From contig NZ_JAUSZX010000001.1 in the NCBI RefSeq assembly GCF_030818015.1, positions 3,534,001-3,598,000 on the forward strand: a stretch of 64,000 nucleotides of DNA. Direction: 5' to 3'. The stretch's first letter is position 1. Each line of letters begins with the position of its first letter. This DNA comes from Arthrobacter globiformis (GTDB lineage Bacteria > Actinomycetota > Actinomycetes > Actinomycetales > Micrococcaceae). Below, piece by piece: positions 1 to 9,398 of the stretch. The notes under the pieces are model-generated. The model worked only from the letters and a program-made list of their open reading frames with translations. It was not told the origin of the DNA and ran no database searches. A program made the translations under genes and the position numbers.

Positions 1-1444
1 GCACCGAAACGTCCAGCGCCGACGTCGGCTCATCGGCGATGAGCAGTTTCGGATTCAGGATCAGCGCCCGCGCCAGGGATGCGCGCTGGCGCTGCCCGCC
101 GCTGAGCTCGTGCGGGAAACGGTCAGCGTACGACGCCGGCAGCTGGACTGACTCCAGCAGTTCACCAACGCGTTTGCGCGCCTGCGCCGGTGACGGGTTG
201 GTGTGGATGACCAGCGGTTCGGCGACGCAGTCGCCGATGGTCAGCTGGGGGTTGAAGGACGCCGCCGGGTCCTGGAAGACGAACCCGATCTCCTTCCGGA
301 GCGGCTTGAAGCTCCGTTCCTTGAAGTTCAGCATCTCGTAGCCGAGCACGTTCAGGCTCCCGCCGGTGGTCCGGTTGAGGCCGGCGATGGCCCGCCCGAT
401 GGTTGTCTTGCCCGACCCCGATTCGCCGACGAGACCGAACACCTCGCCCTCGGATACCGTGAAGCTGACGCCGTCCACAGCCTTGAATGCGGGGCTGCCC
501 AGCCGTCCGGGATACTCGATGGTGAGGCCCTTCGCCTCCACCAGGACCTTGCCGTCCTGGTGCGCCCGTTCCGTCATGCCTTCCGATGCCGAATGCCGGC
601 CAAGGTGCGGCACGGCGGCCAGCAGCTTCCGGGTGTAGTCCTGCCGCGGCTCGGCGAAGAGGGACTTCGCCGAGGCCTCCTCGACGACGTCACCCTGGTA
701 CATCACCACGACGCGGTCCGCGAGGTCGGCTACCACGCCCATGTTGTGCGTGATCAGCACAATGGACGTCCCGTACTTGTCCCTCAAGTCCCGCAGGAGA
801 TCGAGGATCTCCGCCTGCACGGTGACGTCCAGCGCGGTGGTGGGTTCGTCAGCCACGATCAGCCCGGGGTTCAGGGCGAGCGCAGCGGCGATGACCACGC
901 GCTGTTTCTGGCCGCCGGAGAACTGATGGGGGTAGTAGTTGACGCGCGTTTCGGGGTCCGGGATGCCCACTTTGCGCAGGGCTTCGACGGCCCTGGCCTT
1001 CGCCTCCTTCGCCGTGACCCGCTTGCCGCCGTCCCGGCCTGCGTGGGCGAGGATCCCTTCGGCGATCTGCCAGCCGACCGTGAACACTGGGTTCAATGCC
1101 GTGGACGGCTCCTGGAAGACCATGGCAACGTCCCGCCCCCGGATCTGCCGGAGCTTCCCGGGGCTGACGCTGATGACGTTGCTGCCGTTGATCAGCACCG
1201 CGCCGGAGCTGATGGCGGTTTCCGGCAGCAGGCCCAGGATGGTCTTGGCCGTCACGGTCTTGCCAGAGCCGGACTCGCCGACAATGGCGAGCACCTCCCC
1301 CGCCCTCACTTCAAGGCTCACGTCCTTGACTGCGTACACGTCCCCGGCGTCGGTGGCGAACGTGACCTTGAGGTGGTCGATGTCCAGCACGGGTCCGGTG
1401 CCGGCCGGGTGCCGGTCTGAAACCGATCCGATGTTGATGGTCAT
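1..1444 (-). CDS. ABC transporter dual ATPase (peptide/nickel type), 3' end outside window
   Basis: Energises the importer encoded upstream on the same strand. Two complete ABC modules are fused in one chain, equivalent to DppD plus DppF. The first has a Walker A GESGSGKT and signature FSGGQKQR; the second has GESGSGKT and signature LSGGQRQR, then Walker B LLIADEPTSALD, after which the window ends. The start ATG (1444-1442) is not a listed in-frame opening but follows from ATGA overlap with the stop of the upstream permease, which implies translational coupling. Fused dual ATPases are common for this family in actinobacteria. Substrate is not deducible; peptides are most likely from the family. 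The C-terminal part of the second module is missing only because of the window edge. Confidence 0.93.
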   Translation of the reverse strand, partial: MTINIGSVSDRHPAGTGPVLDIDHLKVTFATDAGDVYAVKDVSLEVRAGEVLAIVGESGSGKTVTAKTILGLLPETAISSGAVLINGSNVISVSPGKLRQIRGRDVAMVFQEPSTALNPVFTVGWQIAEGILAHAGRDGGKRVTAKEAKARAVEALRKVGIPDPETRVNYYPHQFSGGQKQRVVIAAALALNPGLIVADEPTTALDVTVQAEILDLLRDLRDKYGTSIVLITHNMGVVADLADRVVVMYQGDVVEEASAKSLFAEPRQDYTRKLLAAVPHLGRHSASEGMTERAHQDGKVLVEAKGLTIEYPGRLGSPAFKAVDGVSFTVSEGEVFGLVGESGSGKTTIGRAIAGLNRTTGGSLNVLGYEMLNFKERSFKPLRKEIGFVFQDPAASFNPQLTIGDCVAEPLVIHTNPSPAQARKRVGELLESVQLPASYADRFPHELSGGQRQRASLARALILNPKLLIADEPTSALDVSV

Positions 1445-2463
1445 GAGCTTCTCACATCTGCTGAAATGGCTGCCTGGGCGGCCGCGGTGGAGTCCGCTCC
1501 GCCCTTGGTCCCGGCGCGCTTGCGGCCGCGGAGGCGGGGATCGTTAAGGTCGTTGATGCTCTCCCCCACGAGCGTGAGGCCAAGGACTGTCCAGACGATG
1601 GCAAGGCCCGGGAACACGCCGGTCCACCAGATGCCGGACGTTGTGTCCGCGAGTGCCTTGTTGAGGTCGAAACCCCATTCGGCAGCGGACGAGGGTTCGA
1701 TGCCGAATCCCAGGAAGCCCAGGCCCGCCAGGGTCAGGATTGCCTCGGACGCATTCAGTGTGAAAATCAGCGGAAGGGTCCGGGTGGCATTGCGGTAGAT
1801 ATGCCTGCCCATGATGCGGATGCTTGACGCGCCCACCACCTTCGCCGATTCGACGAAGGGTTCCGCCTTGAGCCTGATCGTCTCCGCCCTGATGACCCGG
1901 AAGTACTGCGGAATGAACACCACGGTGATGGAGATCGCCGCGGCAAGCACGCCGCCAAAGAGGCTGGACTCGCCGCCGCTGATGACGATGGCCATGACGA
2001 TGGCCACCAGCAGGGACGGGAACGCGTAGATGGCGTCTGCCACGACCACGAGGATGCGGTCGAGCCAGCCGCCGAGGTATCCGCTCACCAGGCCGAGGAT
2101 GACACCGGCGAAGATGGACAGGACGACGGCCACCACGATCACGAGGATGGCGGTCTGGGAGCCCCAGATGACCCGGGACAGGACATCGTAGCCGCCCACG
2201 GTGGTGCCCAGCGGATGCTTTCCGCCGGGAGGCTGCTGTGTGGGGAAGCTGCCGTCGGCGTCGGAGAGCTGCGCGAATCCGTAGGGGGCAAGGAGCGGCG
2301 CGAAGATGGCTGTGAGGAGGAAGACGCCGGTCAGGACGAGGCCGACGACGAGCATCCCCCGCTGGAGTCCGACGCTCTTGTTGAAGTGGGAGATAACGGG
2401 CAGCCGCTTGAGCAGCGGCGCCCTGCGGTCTGCCGTGGCTTTCACTGGAGTGGTGATGCTCAT
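1441..2463 (-). CDS. ABC transporter permease, DppC-like
   Basis: Inner-membrane permease of 340 aa for a peptide/nickel-type importer. A cytosolic N-terminus is followed by a first membrane segment (about residues 35-57), then a periplasm-like loop carrying GGKHPLGTTVGGYDVLSR, which is the conserved DppC/OppC signature, and further membrane spans. The EAA loop contacting the ATPase is visible around PFVESAKVVGAS. It starts two bases downstream of the DppB-like stop and overlaps the ATPase gene by four bases, so the three genes form one operon. The C-terminal tail is Ala/Ser-rich and probably disordered. Confidence 0.93.
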   Translation of the reverse strand: MSITTPVKATADRRAPLLKRLPVISHFNKSVGLQRGMLVVGLVLTGVFLLTAIFAPLLAPYGFAQLSDADGSFPTQQPPGGKHPLGTTVGGYDVLSRVIWGSQTAILVIVVAVVLSIFAGVILGLVSGYLGGWLDRILVVVADAIYAFPSLLVAIVMAIVISGGESSLFGGVLAAAISITVVFIPQYFRVIRAETIRLKAEPFVESAKVVGASSIRIMGRHIYRNATRTLPLIFTLNASEAILTLAGLGFLGFGIEPSSAAEWGFDLNKALADTTSGIWWTGVFPGLAIVWTVLGLTLVGESINDLNDPRLRGRKRAGTKGGADSTAAAQAAISADVRSS

Positions 2464-2464
2464 G

Positions 2465-3556
2465 TCAGTACCTCACACGGGGATCGATCAGCGCGGCCAC
2501 GATGTCCACGATGAAGTTGGTGACGGCGACGATCACGGCCAGGAGCACCACGATGCCTTGGACCGCCACGAAATCCCGGGCCGTCAGGTAGTTGGCCAGC
2601 TGGAAGCCCAGCCCCTTCCACTCGAACGTTTTTTCGGTCAGCACGGCGCCGCCAAGCATCACGGCGATCTGCAGGCCCATCACGGTGATGATGGGGATCA
2701 GGGCAGGCTTGTAGGCGTGTTTGGTGACCAACCGGAACTCGCTGACGCCCCGCGAACGCCCCGCCTCGATGTAATCTCGGCCCAGGGTGCCGATGACATT
2801 GGTGCGCACCAGCCGGAGGAAAATGCCGGCTGTCAGCAGGCCCAGGGCAACGGCGGGCAGGACCGCGTGCGCCATCACATCGCCGAGTGCGGCCATATTG
2901 CCGCTTCTGAGCGCGTCGAGCCAATAGATTCCTGTTGGCGCCTGCAGTCCGGTGAGGGCAAGTTCGCTGGAGGTCTTCGCCCGCCCCGCCACGGGGAGCC
3001 AGCCAAGCCAAACGGAGAACGTCAGCTTCAGCAGGAGCCCGGCAAAGAACACGGGAGTGGCGTAGCAAAGGATGGCAAAGACCCGCAGCACGGCGTCGGG
3101 AAGGTGGTCACGCCGGTGCGCGGCGACCATCCCGAACGGAATGCCCACCAGCAGCGCGACGATCAGCGCATTGATGGTCAGTTCGAGGGTGGCTGAACCG
3201 TACGTCGCCAGCATTTCGGTGACTTTGCGGTTGTCGGACAGCGTGGTGCCGAAGTTGCCCGTGACAAGCTGGCCCAGGTATTCGAAGTACTGCACGGGAA
3301 GCGGGCGGTCATAGCCGGCCGCATGGATCCGCTCCTGCAGCTGGTCCGGGGGCAGCCGGCCGCCCATGGCGGCGGTGATGGGATCGCCGGTGATCCTCAT
3401 GAGGAAGAACACCATGGTGACCAGGATGAAGATTGTGGGGAAGATCAGGAGGAACCTGATCATAAGGTATTGGCCCAGTCCCCCGCCGGACTTCTTTTTC
3501 TTTGTCGGCAAAAGGCCGTCGGCGTCGCTTGGCGGCGCTTCGATGAGAGTTGTCAT
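2465..3556 (-). CDS. ABC transporter permease, DppB-like
   Basis: Partner permease of 363 aa. The N-terminus (about 30 residues) is polar with a KKKK stretch, then the first span (residues 32-52). ITGDPITAAMGGRLPPDQL followed by GYDRPLPVQYFEYLGQLVTGNFG is the typical DppB/OppB periplasmic domain. The EAA-like motif is DYIEAGRSRGVSE. Its gene follows the substrate-binding protein gene by 129 bases that contain a stem-loop, a usual arrangement that lets the binding protein be made in excess over the membrane parts. Confidence 0.93.
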   Translation of the reverse strand: MTTLIEAPPSDADGLLPTKKKKSGGGLGQYLMIRFLLIFPTIFILVTMVFFLMRITGDPITAAMGGRLPPDQLQERIHAAGYDRPLPVQYFEYLGQLVTGNFGTTLSDNRKVTEMLATYGSATLELTINALIVALLVGIPFGMVAAHRRDHLPDAVLRVFAILCYATPVFFAGLLLKLTFSVWLGWLPVAGRAKTSSELALTGLQAPTGIYWLDALRSGNMAALGDVMAHAVLPAVALGLLTAGIFLRLVRTNVIGTLGRDYIEAGRSRGVSEFRLVTKHAYKPALIPIITVMGLQIAVMLGGAVLTEKTFEWKGLGFQLANYLTARDFVAVQGIVVLLAVIVAVTNFIVDIVAALIDPRVRY

Positions 3557-3624
3557 TACTGCCTGATTCTGTGTTTCCGGAAGCCTTGTGGGATCCGGAA
3601 TCGGCTGTTCTGGAACCAGCGCGA

Positions 3625-3653
3625 AGGCGGGACGCCTGGTAAGCGCCCCGCCT
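3625..3653 (-). terminator. Stem-loop between binding protein and permease genes
   Basis: Arms AGGCGGGACGC (3625-3635) and GCGCCCCGCCT (3643-3653) pair with one mismatch around a 7-base loop. No T-run follows on the minus strand, so it more likely acts as a partial terminator or as an RNA 3'-end stabiliser for the binding-protein message than as a full terminator. Confidence 0.5.
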
Positions 3654-3685
3654 CCTTGGCCGGTCAGGACGTTAGGTCGGCGCGC

Positions 3686-5320
3686 CTACTTGGAGATTAC
3701 GCCGAGACGCGTCTTGAACGAAGGATCCAGCGTTTGTTCCACACCCTTGACATCCGCGCCAGCCACCATCAGCTGGGCGCCCTGCAGCAACGGCAACGTT
3801 GAAAGGTCCTTGGCGACGGCCGTCTGGACGTCACCGATGAGCTTTTCGCGCTCGGTCTTGTCAGCCGTGACCAGTTGCTTCTTGATGACGTCAGTGACGG
3901 CCGGGTTTTCGTAGTGGTTCTTGAGGAAGTTGCCCGGGAGAAAGAACGGCGTCAGGTAGTTGTCGGCGTCGGAATAGTCCGGGAACCAGCCAAGCTGGTA
4001 GACGGGGTAGGCGTCTGCGGTGCGTGCCTTGGAGTAGGTGACCCATTCGGTGGACTGGAGGTCCACCTTGAACAGGCCCGACTTTTCCAGCTGTTCCTTG
4101 ACCATGGCGTATTCATCGCCCGAGGACTTGCCATAGTGGTCGGGGTTGTACTGGAGCTTGATGTTAACCGTGCCGGTGATGCCGGCGTCGGCGAATGCCT
4201 TCTTGGCCTTTTCAACATCGGGCTTGCCGTTGCCGTCGCCGTACATTTCCTTGAGGGGTTGGGCTGCGCCCGGCAGTCCGTCCGGAACGACGGAGTACGC
4301 CGGCAGGTACGTGCCCTTGTAGACTTGGGTGGCGATAGCGTCGCGGTCCACGATGTTGGCCATGGCCTGGCGCACAGCCAGCGCCTTCTTGGCGTCGGCG
4401 TCGGCTGTCTTGGCGCCGAAGGGCATGGTGTCGAAGTTGAACACGATGTAGCGCAGTTCGCCACCGGGGCCCTTGTGGACCTTGACCTTGGAATCCTTTT
4501 CCAAGTCGGCCGCGTCGGTGGCTGTGAGGCTGCGGCCGGCGACGTCGATGTTGCCCTGCTGCACGTCCAGCTTCAGGTTGTTGGAGTCGGCATAGTATTT
4601 GATGTTGGCGCCGTCATTGGCGGGTTTGCCGAGGATGCCCTGGTAGTCCGGGTTGGCTTTGAGGCTGACCAACTCGTTCTTCTTGTAGCTCTCGATCGTG
4701 TACTGACCCGCGAAGGGCTTGCCCTTGACGATGTCGTCGTCGCCCATGATCTTGTTTGCCGGAAAGACTTCTTCATCGATGACGGGCCCGGCATTGGTAC
4801 CGAGCACGCTTGGGAAGACCTGATCATTGGCTGCCTTGAGCGTGAAAACGACCGTGGAATCATCCTTGGCTGCCACCGATTTCAGGTTCGAGAGCAGCGA
4901 AGCCGGCCCGTTGGGGTCGGCGATCTTGACCACGCGGTCGATCGAGAACTTCACATCTGAGGACGTGAGCGCGTGGCCGTTCGCGAACTTGAGGCCCGGC
5001 TTGAGCTTGACCGTGTATTCCGTGGGGCTCGTGAATGAGGCGGACTCCACGATGTCGGGGCTGGCCTCCGGAGATCCCGGCTTGGAGTTCATGAGGAACG
5101 GATAGACCTGGTTCATCACCATGAACGAGCCGGCGTCGTAGGAGCCGGCCGGGTCCAGGGTGACGACCTTGTCCGTGGTCCCGTAGGTGATGGTGCCTCC
5201 GCCGGCGCCGCCGGTGGACGTGCCGCCGCCACCGGAAGGGCCGGTGCAGGCTGTGAGTGCGAAAGCGGAAACGCCTGCCAGCGCGATAGCGCTCCGCAAG
5301 GCCCTCTGATTCTTTGCCAT
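3686..5320 (-). CDS. Peptide/nickel-type substrate-binding lipoprotein
   Basis: Extracellular solute receptor (family 5) of the importer, about 544 aa. I place the start at the ATG giving MAKNQRALR, 43 codons inside the longest open frame, because it directly precedes a lipoprotein signal peptide ending LTAC (lipobox Cys about residue 25) and a Gly/Ser/Thr linker. The longer upstream extension has no signal-like character. Family hallmarks are KLRPGLKFANGHALTSSDVKFSIDR and the late YQLGWFPDYSDADNYL segment. Transcribed first in the operon. Ligand unknown; most likely oligopeptides. Confidence 0.93.
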   Translation of the reverse strand: MAKNQRALRSAIALAGVSAFALTACTGPSGGGGTSTGGAGGGTITYGTTDKVVTLDPAGSYDAGSFMVMNQVYPFLMNSKPGSPEASPDIVESASFTSPTEYTVKLKPGLKFANGHALTSSDVKFSIDRVVKIADPNGPASLLSNLKSVAAKDDSTVVFTLKAANDQVFPSVLGTNAGPVIDEEVFPANKIMGDDDIVKGKPFAGQYTIESYKKNELVSLKANPDYQGILGKPANDGANIKYYADSNNLKLDVQQGNIDVAGRSLTATDAADLEKDSKVKVHKGPGGELRYIVFNFDTMPFGAKTADADAKKALAVRQAMANIVDRDAIATQVYKGTYLPAYSVVPDGLPGAAQPLKEMYGDGNGKPDVEKAKKAFADAGITGTVNIKLQYNPDHYGKSSGDEYAMVKEQLEKSGLFKVDLQSTEWVTYSKARTADAYPVYQLGWFPDYSDADNYLTPFFLPGNFLKNHYENPAVTDVIKKQLVTADKTEREKLIGDVQTAVAKDLSTLPLLQGAQLMVAGADVKGVEQTLDPSFKTRLGVISK

Positions 5321-5511
5321 CTGTGAACTTTCTGTTCGATGAGTACGCGCGGGGTGCCCGATCTGACTCGTGTGCGGGCAGCCCGCTGATGCCTCTGATT
5401 CAACCAGAAGGTTGCCCGGTGAAACATTGCATCGTGTGAGTTGAGACACAAAATTTACCAGACGGGCTTGCCGTCCACTGACCGAACGGTCGGAAACCAG
5501 GAAGTGGCAAC

Positions 5512-5543
5512 AAAAAACGGCCGGCGGAACAATCCGCCGGCCG
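5512..5543 (-). terminator. Rho-independent terminator after mnmA
   Basis: Perfect 11-bp stem CGGCCGGCGGA (5518-5528) / TCCGCCGGCCG (5533-5543) with loop ACAA; on the minus strand it is followed by TTTTTTG. It lies 27 bases after the mnmA stop. Confidence 0.9.
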
Positions 5544-5569
5544 CTCTCACTCCGGAAACCGGAGCACGG

Positions 5570-6709
5570 TTAAAGTTGTGCCCGCTGCAGGGACCGAGCA
5601 GCGTCGATGGTCGCCTGGCCGAGGACCCTGCTGCCCTGGTAGAGCACCACGGTCTGGCCCGGTGAAACACCGCGCAGGGGATCCGTCAGGGTCACCACGA
5701 GGCTGTCCCGCTCGATCCCGGCGTCGTCAGCGAGACGCTCCATCCGCGCAATGGCAGGTACGGGGTCACCGTGCGCGCGGACCTGCGCATGGCAGTCAAA
5801 GTCGGCGCCGGAGCCGACCTCATCGATGGGCAGGCCGGCCCAGGAAACCTTGATGCCGCGGATCTCGTCGATGGCCAGCAGGGCCTCAGGCCCCACCACC
5901 ACCTTGTTTTCTTTCGGCCGGATCTCCAGCACGAACCGCGGCTTGCCGTCCGCCGCCGGCCGGCCAAGCTTCAGCCCCCGCCGCTGCCCGACGGTGAACG
6001 CGTTCGCTCCGCCGTGTTCGCCCACCTTGGCGCCGGTCTCATCGACGACGTCACCCGTGGTCATGTCGATCTTTTCCGCGAGCCATCCGGCGGTGTCACC
6101 GTCCGGGATGAAGCAGATGTCGTGGCTGTCCGGCTTGTTGGCCACGGACAGCCCGCGCCGTTCGGCTTCCGCGCGCACTTCCGCCTTGGACGGCGTGTCC
6201 GCAAGCGGGAACATGGAGTGCTTCAGCTGCTCATGGGTGAGTACGCCCAGGACGTAGCTCTGGTCTTTGGCCCAATCGGCGGCGCGATGCAGCTCGCGGT
6301 TTCCGTCGGCGTCCTCGATCACCTTGGCGTAGTGGCCGGTGCAGACGGCATCGAACCCGAGGGCGATCGCCTTTTCGAGCAGGGCAGCAAACTTGATGCG
6401 CTCGTTGCAGCGCATGCAGGGGTTGGGGGTGCGGCCGGCGGCGTACTCGTCGATGAAGTCCTGGACCACATCCTCCTTGAACCGCTCGGAGAAATCCCAC
6501 ACGTAGTAGGGAATCCCCAGGACGTCGCAGGCCCGCCAGGCATCGCGCGAATCTTCAATGGTGCAGCAGCCCCTGCTGCCGGTGCGCAGGGTGCCCGGCA
6601 TCCTCGACAGAGCGAGGTGGACGCCGACGACGTCGTGCCCCGCCTCGACGGCGCGGGCGGCTGCGACGGCGGAGTCAACTCCGCCGCTCATGGCTGCTAG
6701 AACTCGCAT
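5570..6709 (-). CDS. mnmA: tRNA-specific 2-thiouridylase MnmA
   Basis: Adds sulfur at position 2 of the wobble uridine (U34) of tRNA Lys, Glu and Gln, using ATP and persulfide sulfur. 379 aa, normal length. The ATP-pyrophosphatase loop SGGVDSA is at residues 8-14; the catalytic cysteines are C101 (in [12 protein letters not shown]) and C199 (in DSHDICFI). The C-terminal part is the beta-barrel domain. A cysteine desulfurase gene lies about 1.4 kb upstream on the same strand, the obvious sulfur donor; the M. tuberculosis iscS-trmU pair is the parallel. Divergent from the FAD oxidoreductase. Confidence 0.97.
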   Translation of the reverse strand: MRVLAAMSGGVDSAVAAARAVEAGHDVVGVHLALSRMPGTLRTGSRGCCTIEDSRDAWRACDVLGIPYYVWDFSERFKEDVVQDFIDEYAAGRTPNPCMRCNERIKFAALLEKAIALGFDAVCTGHYAKVIEDADGNRELHRAADWAKDQSYVLGVLTHEQLKHSMFPLADTPSKAEVRAEAERRGLSVANKPDSHDICFIPDGDTAGWLAEKIDMTTGDVVDETGAKVGEHGGANAFTVGQRRGLKLGRPAADGKPRFVLEIRPKENKVVVGPEALLAIDEIRGIKVSWAGLPIDEVGSGADFDCHAQVRAHGDPVPAIARMERLADDAGIERDSLVVTLTDPLRGVSPGQTVVLYQGSRVLGQATIDAARSLQRAQL

Positions 6710-6741
6710 TATGGCTTTCTGTTGACACCGGTTGCCGAACT

Positions 6742-6771
6742 ATTCTACTGCCAGCCGGAATGAGGGCCTAA
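6742..6771 (-). promoter_or_regulatory. Possible mnmA promoter
   Basis: Minus strand shows TAGAAT (complement of 6742-6747) as a -10 candidate with TTAGGC (complement of 6766-6771) 18 bases upstream as a weak -35. It is about 33 bases ahead of the mnmA ATG. Hexamer matches only; not strong. Confidence 0.35.
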
Positions 6772-6797
6772 ATCTCCTTGACGGTTCCCGTTCGCCC

Positions 6798-6826
6798 TTC
6801 TAAAGTCACGAGTACCGTTTTTAGAA
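6798..6826 (+). promoter_or_regulatory. Operator-like inverted repeat, copy A
   Basis: TTCTAAA (6798-6804) and TTTAGAA (6820-6826) are perfect inverted arms 15 bases apart, 39 bases ahead of the FAD oxidoreductase ATG. The same arms with the same spacing occur at 10141-10169 before doxX, and a degenerate version at 10102-10130 before the regulator gene. Arm centres are 22 bp apart, two helical turns, as expected for a dimeric helix-turn-helix protein. Confidence 0.65.
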
Positions 6827-6864
6827 CGCGGGCCGCTGGCCTGCCGGCCGAATCGAGTAGCGCC

Positions 6865-8119
6865 ATGACCCCTGAAAGCATTGTCATCGCCGGCGCCGGG
6901 CTGGCCGGCGCGACGGCGGCCCGCACCCTGCGTGCCGAAGGGTACGCCGGGAACATCACCATCGCCGGCACCGAGCCGCACCCTCCCTATCTCCGGCCGC
7001 CGCTGTCCAAGGAATACCTGCTCGGCAAAGCCGGGGAGGATGCCGTCGAGATCGTGCCGGAGAGCTGGTACGCCGACAACAACGTCAGCCTCCGGCTGGA
7101 CACCCCGGTGGCGTCGGTCGATCCTGCGGCACACACTGTCCGCTTCGCAGACGGGACAGTCCAGGGGTACGGGGCACTGCTGCTGGCGCCTGGCGCCACG
7201 CCCCGGACGCTGCCATTGAGCGGCGCGGAACTGGACGGCGTCAGCACCTTCCGCACGCTCGATGACAGCCGCCGCCTTCGGGAACAGCTGGTGTCCGGCG
7301 GCCGGAACGTTGTCCTCATCGGCTCCGGCTGGATCGGGATGGAACTGGCCGCGGCGGCAAGCACCTACGGCAACCAGGTCACGCTGCTCGGGCTTGAGGA
7401 CATCCCGCTCGCAGCGGCGATCGGCCCGGAGCTTGGCGGCTTCTTCCGCACCCTGCACGAGGACAACGGAGTCCGCTTCCGGCTTCCCGCCTCCCGCCCA
7501 GGAGATCACCGGACAAGACGGAAAGGTGACGGGCGTGGTGACCGACGCCGGCGAGCTCCTGCCCGCGGACATCGTGGTCATCGCTGTGGGAGTGGCTCCG
7601 GAAACGGCACTTGCCGCCGCGGCCGGGCTGGAGGTCCGCAACGGCATCGTCACTGACGCTTCGCTGCGCACCAGCGCCCCGGATATTTTTGCCGCCGGCG
7701 ACGCCGCCAATGCGCTGCATCCGTTCACGGGCGAGCACCACCGCAGCGAACACTGGTCCAATGCGCTCAACGGCGGCAAGGTGGCGGCCAAGGCCATGCT
7801 CGGCCAGGACGTCGCCCTGGACATGGTTCCCTACTTCTACACCGACCAATTCGACATCAGCATGGAGTACTCCGGCTTCCCGTCCCTCGCAGCAAAGGCT
7901 GCTCCGGTCATCCGCGGCTCGCTCGACAGCAAGGAGTTCGTGGCGTTCTGGCAGCAGGACGGGCGCGTCGTGGCCGGCATGAGCGTCAACTGGCCGAGGT
8001 CCGTCAAACCGAGTGCCCAGAAGACCATCAAGGCGCTCATCTCCGCCCGGGCCGAGGTGCCTGCCGGGCGCCTGGCCGACCAGGCGGTTCCCCTCGATCA
8101 GCTGATGCCGGAACCCTGA
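6865..8119 (+). pseudogene. FAD-dependent oxidoreductase (ferredoxin reductase type), frameshifted
   Basis: NAD(P)H:ferredoxin/rubredoxin-reductase-like flavoprotein interrupted by one extra base. The first frame (from ATG 6865) carries the FAD-binding IVIAGAGLAGATAARTL and the second GxGxx[14 protein letters not shown]. The frame changes between about 7470 and 7500, in a C-rich stretch, after NGVRFRLPA; the next frame resumes with [14 protein letters not shown] and carries the second FAD motif DIFAAGDAA, running to 8119. Removing one base gives 1254 nt, 417 aa, the usual family length. It overlaps the cysteine desulfurase tail-to-tail by 22 bases. Controlled by operator copy A (inferred). 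Either a sequencing error in a C-run or a true inactivation. Confidence 0.85.
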
Positions 8120-9327
8120 CGGGCAACAGTGGCAGCCGTCTGAATGGAGGATTCGTGTCCGGCCATTCCGGCCTGCCGCGCCCGGGCATAAGCGCCGGGC
8201 AGGGCCGCGAGGAGTGCGTCCACGTCCGCTTCCGTCGACGGATGCCCAAGCGTGAAGCGCTGGGCACCACGCGCGGTCTCCTCGTCCAGGCCCATGGCAA
8301 GGAGGACGTGCGACGGACGCGGGACACCCGCCGTGCAGGCGGAGCCGGTGGACGATTCGACGCCGGCGAGGTCCAGGAGAAACAGCAGGGAGTCACCCTC
8401 GCAGCCAGGGAACGTGAAATGGGCGTTACCGGGCAGCCGCCCTTCGCCCTCCGGCCCGCGCAACACCGCGGCCGGAACTGCGTCACGGACCCCCGCGATG
8501 AGCCGGTCGCGCAGCCCGGAAATCCGCACCGCCTCGGCCTCGAGGTTCTTCGCGGCGGAGTCAGCAGCGGCGGCGAAGGCCGCTATGGATGCCGTGTCGA
8601 GCGTCCCCGAGCGGACGTCGCGCTCCTGGCCGCCGCCGTGCTGCACCGGAGTGAGCTTCACCGACCGCCCAAGAATGAGCGCACCGACGCCAACCGGCCC
8701 GCCGATCTTGTGGCCTGAGATGGACATGGCATCCAGCCCGGAGGCCCGGAAATCGACGGGGACGGAGCCAAACGCCTGCACTGCGTCGGAATGCACCGGG
8801 ACGCCGGCGGCGTGCGCGAGTTCCACCACCCGGTGGACGGGCTGGATGCTCCCTACCTCGTTGTTGGCCCACATGACCGTCACCAGGGCAATGGAGTCGG
8901 GCTCACGTTGCAGTTCCGCCTGCAGCGCTTCGAGGTCCAGCACGCCTTCCTTGTTGACGGGCAGCCACGCAATTTCGGCCCCTTCGTGGCGCTCCAGCCA
9001 CTCCACGGTGTCCAGCACGGCATGGTGTTCGACGGCGGAGCACAGGATCCGCCGCCGGCGCGGGTTTTCAGCCAGCCGGGACCAATACAGGCCCTTGACG
9101 GCCAGGTTGTCCGCTTCGGTGCCCCCCGAGGTGAAGATGACCTCCGAGGGATGGGCGCCTGCCGCGGCGGCGAGGATTTCCCGCGCGTCCTCCACCGAGC
9201 GCCTCGCCCGGCGGCCGGAGCCGTGGAGGGACGAGGGGTTCCCGGTCCGGGACAGCTCGCGCGTCAGGGCAGCCAGGGCTTCGGCGGCGATGGGTGTGGT
9301 GGCGGCATGGTCCAGGTAAACAGGCAC
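8098..9327 (-). CDS. Cysteine desulfurase (IscS/NifS family)
   Basis: PLP enzyme that takes sulfur from cysteine as enzyme persulfide, for tRNA thiolation and Fe-S assembly. 409 aa. YLDHAATTP at the start, PLP lysine K207 in SISGHKIGG, active cysteine C331 in GSACTAG on the flexible loop. It lies between a SufR-like regulator (71 bases upstream) and mnmA downstream on the same strand, interrupted only by the oppositely oriented oxidoreductase. The order regulator / desulfurase / thiouridylase suggests sulfur delivery to tRNA as the main role; a role in cluster assembly is possible. Confidence 0.95.
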   Translation of the reverse strand: MPVYLDHAATTPIAAEALAALTRELSRTGNPSSLHGSGRRARRSVEDAREILAAAAGAHPSEVIFTSGGTEADNLAVKGLYWSRLAENPRRRRILCSAVEHHAVLDTVEWLERHEGAEIAWLPVNKEGVLDLEALQAELQREPDSIALVTVMWANNEVGSIQPVHRVVELAHAAGVPVHSDAVQAFGSVPVDFRASGLDAMSISGHKIGGPVGVGALILGRSVKLTPVQHGGGQERDVRSGTLDTASIAAFAAAADSAAKNLEAEAVRISGLRDRLIAGVRDAVPAAVLRGPEGEGRLPGNAHFTFPGCEGDSLLFLLDLAGVESSTGSACTAGVPRPSHVLLAMGLDEETARGAQRFTLGHPSTEADVDALLAALPGAYARARQAGMAGHESSIQTAATVARQGSGIS

Positions 9328-9398
9328 GCTTAAAGTCTAGACGCCGCAGAATATCGGGAGCCGGCAGGATTCCAAACACCGGCGGGTTTCAGCCGCGG

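Noticed and set aside
203..1420. Long plus-strand open frame opposite the dual ATPase
   Set aside because: GC-rich shadow; Arg/Gly/Pro-rich composition without any family motif, while the minus strand encodes a clear ABC ATPase.
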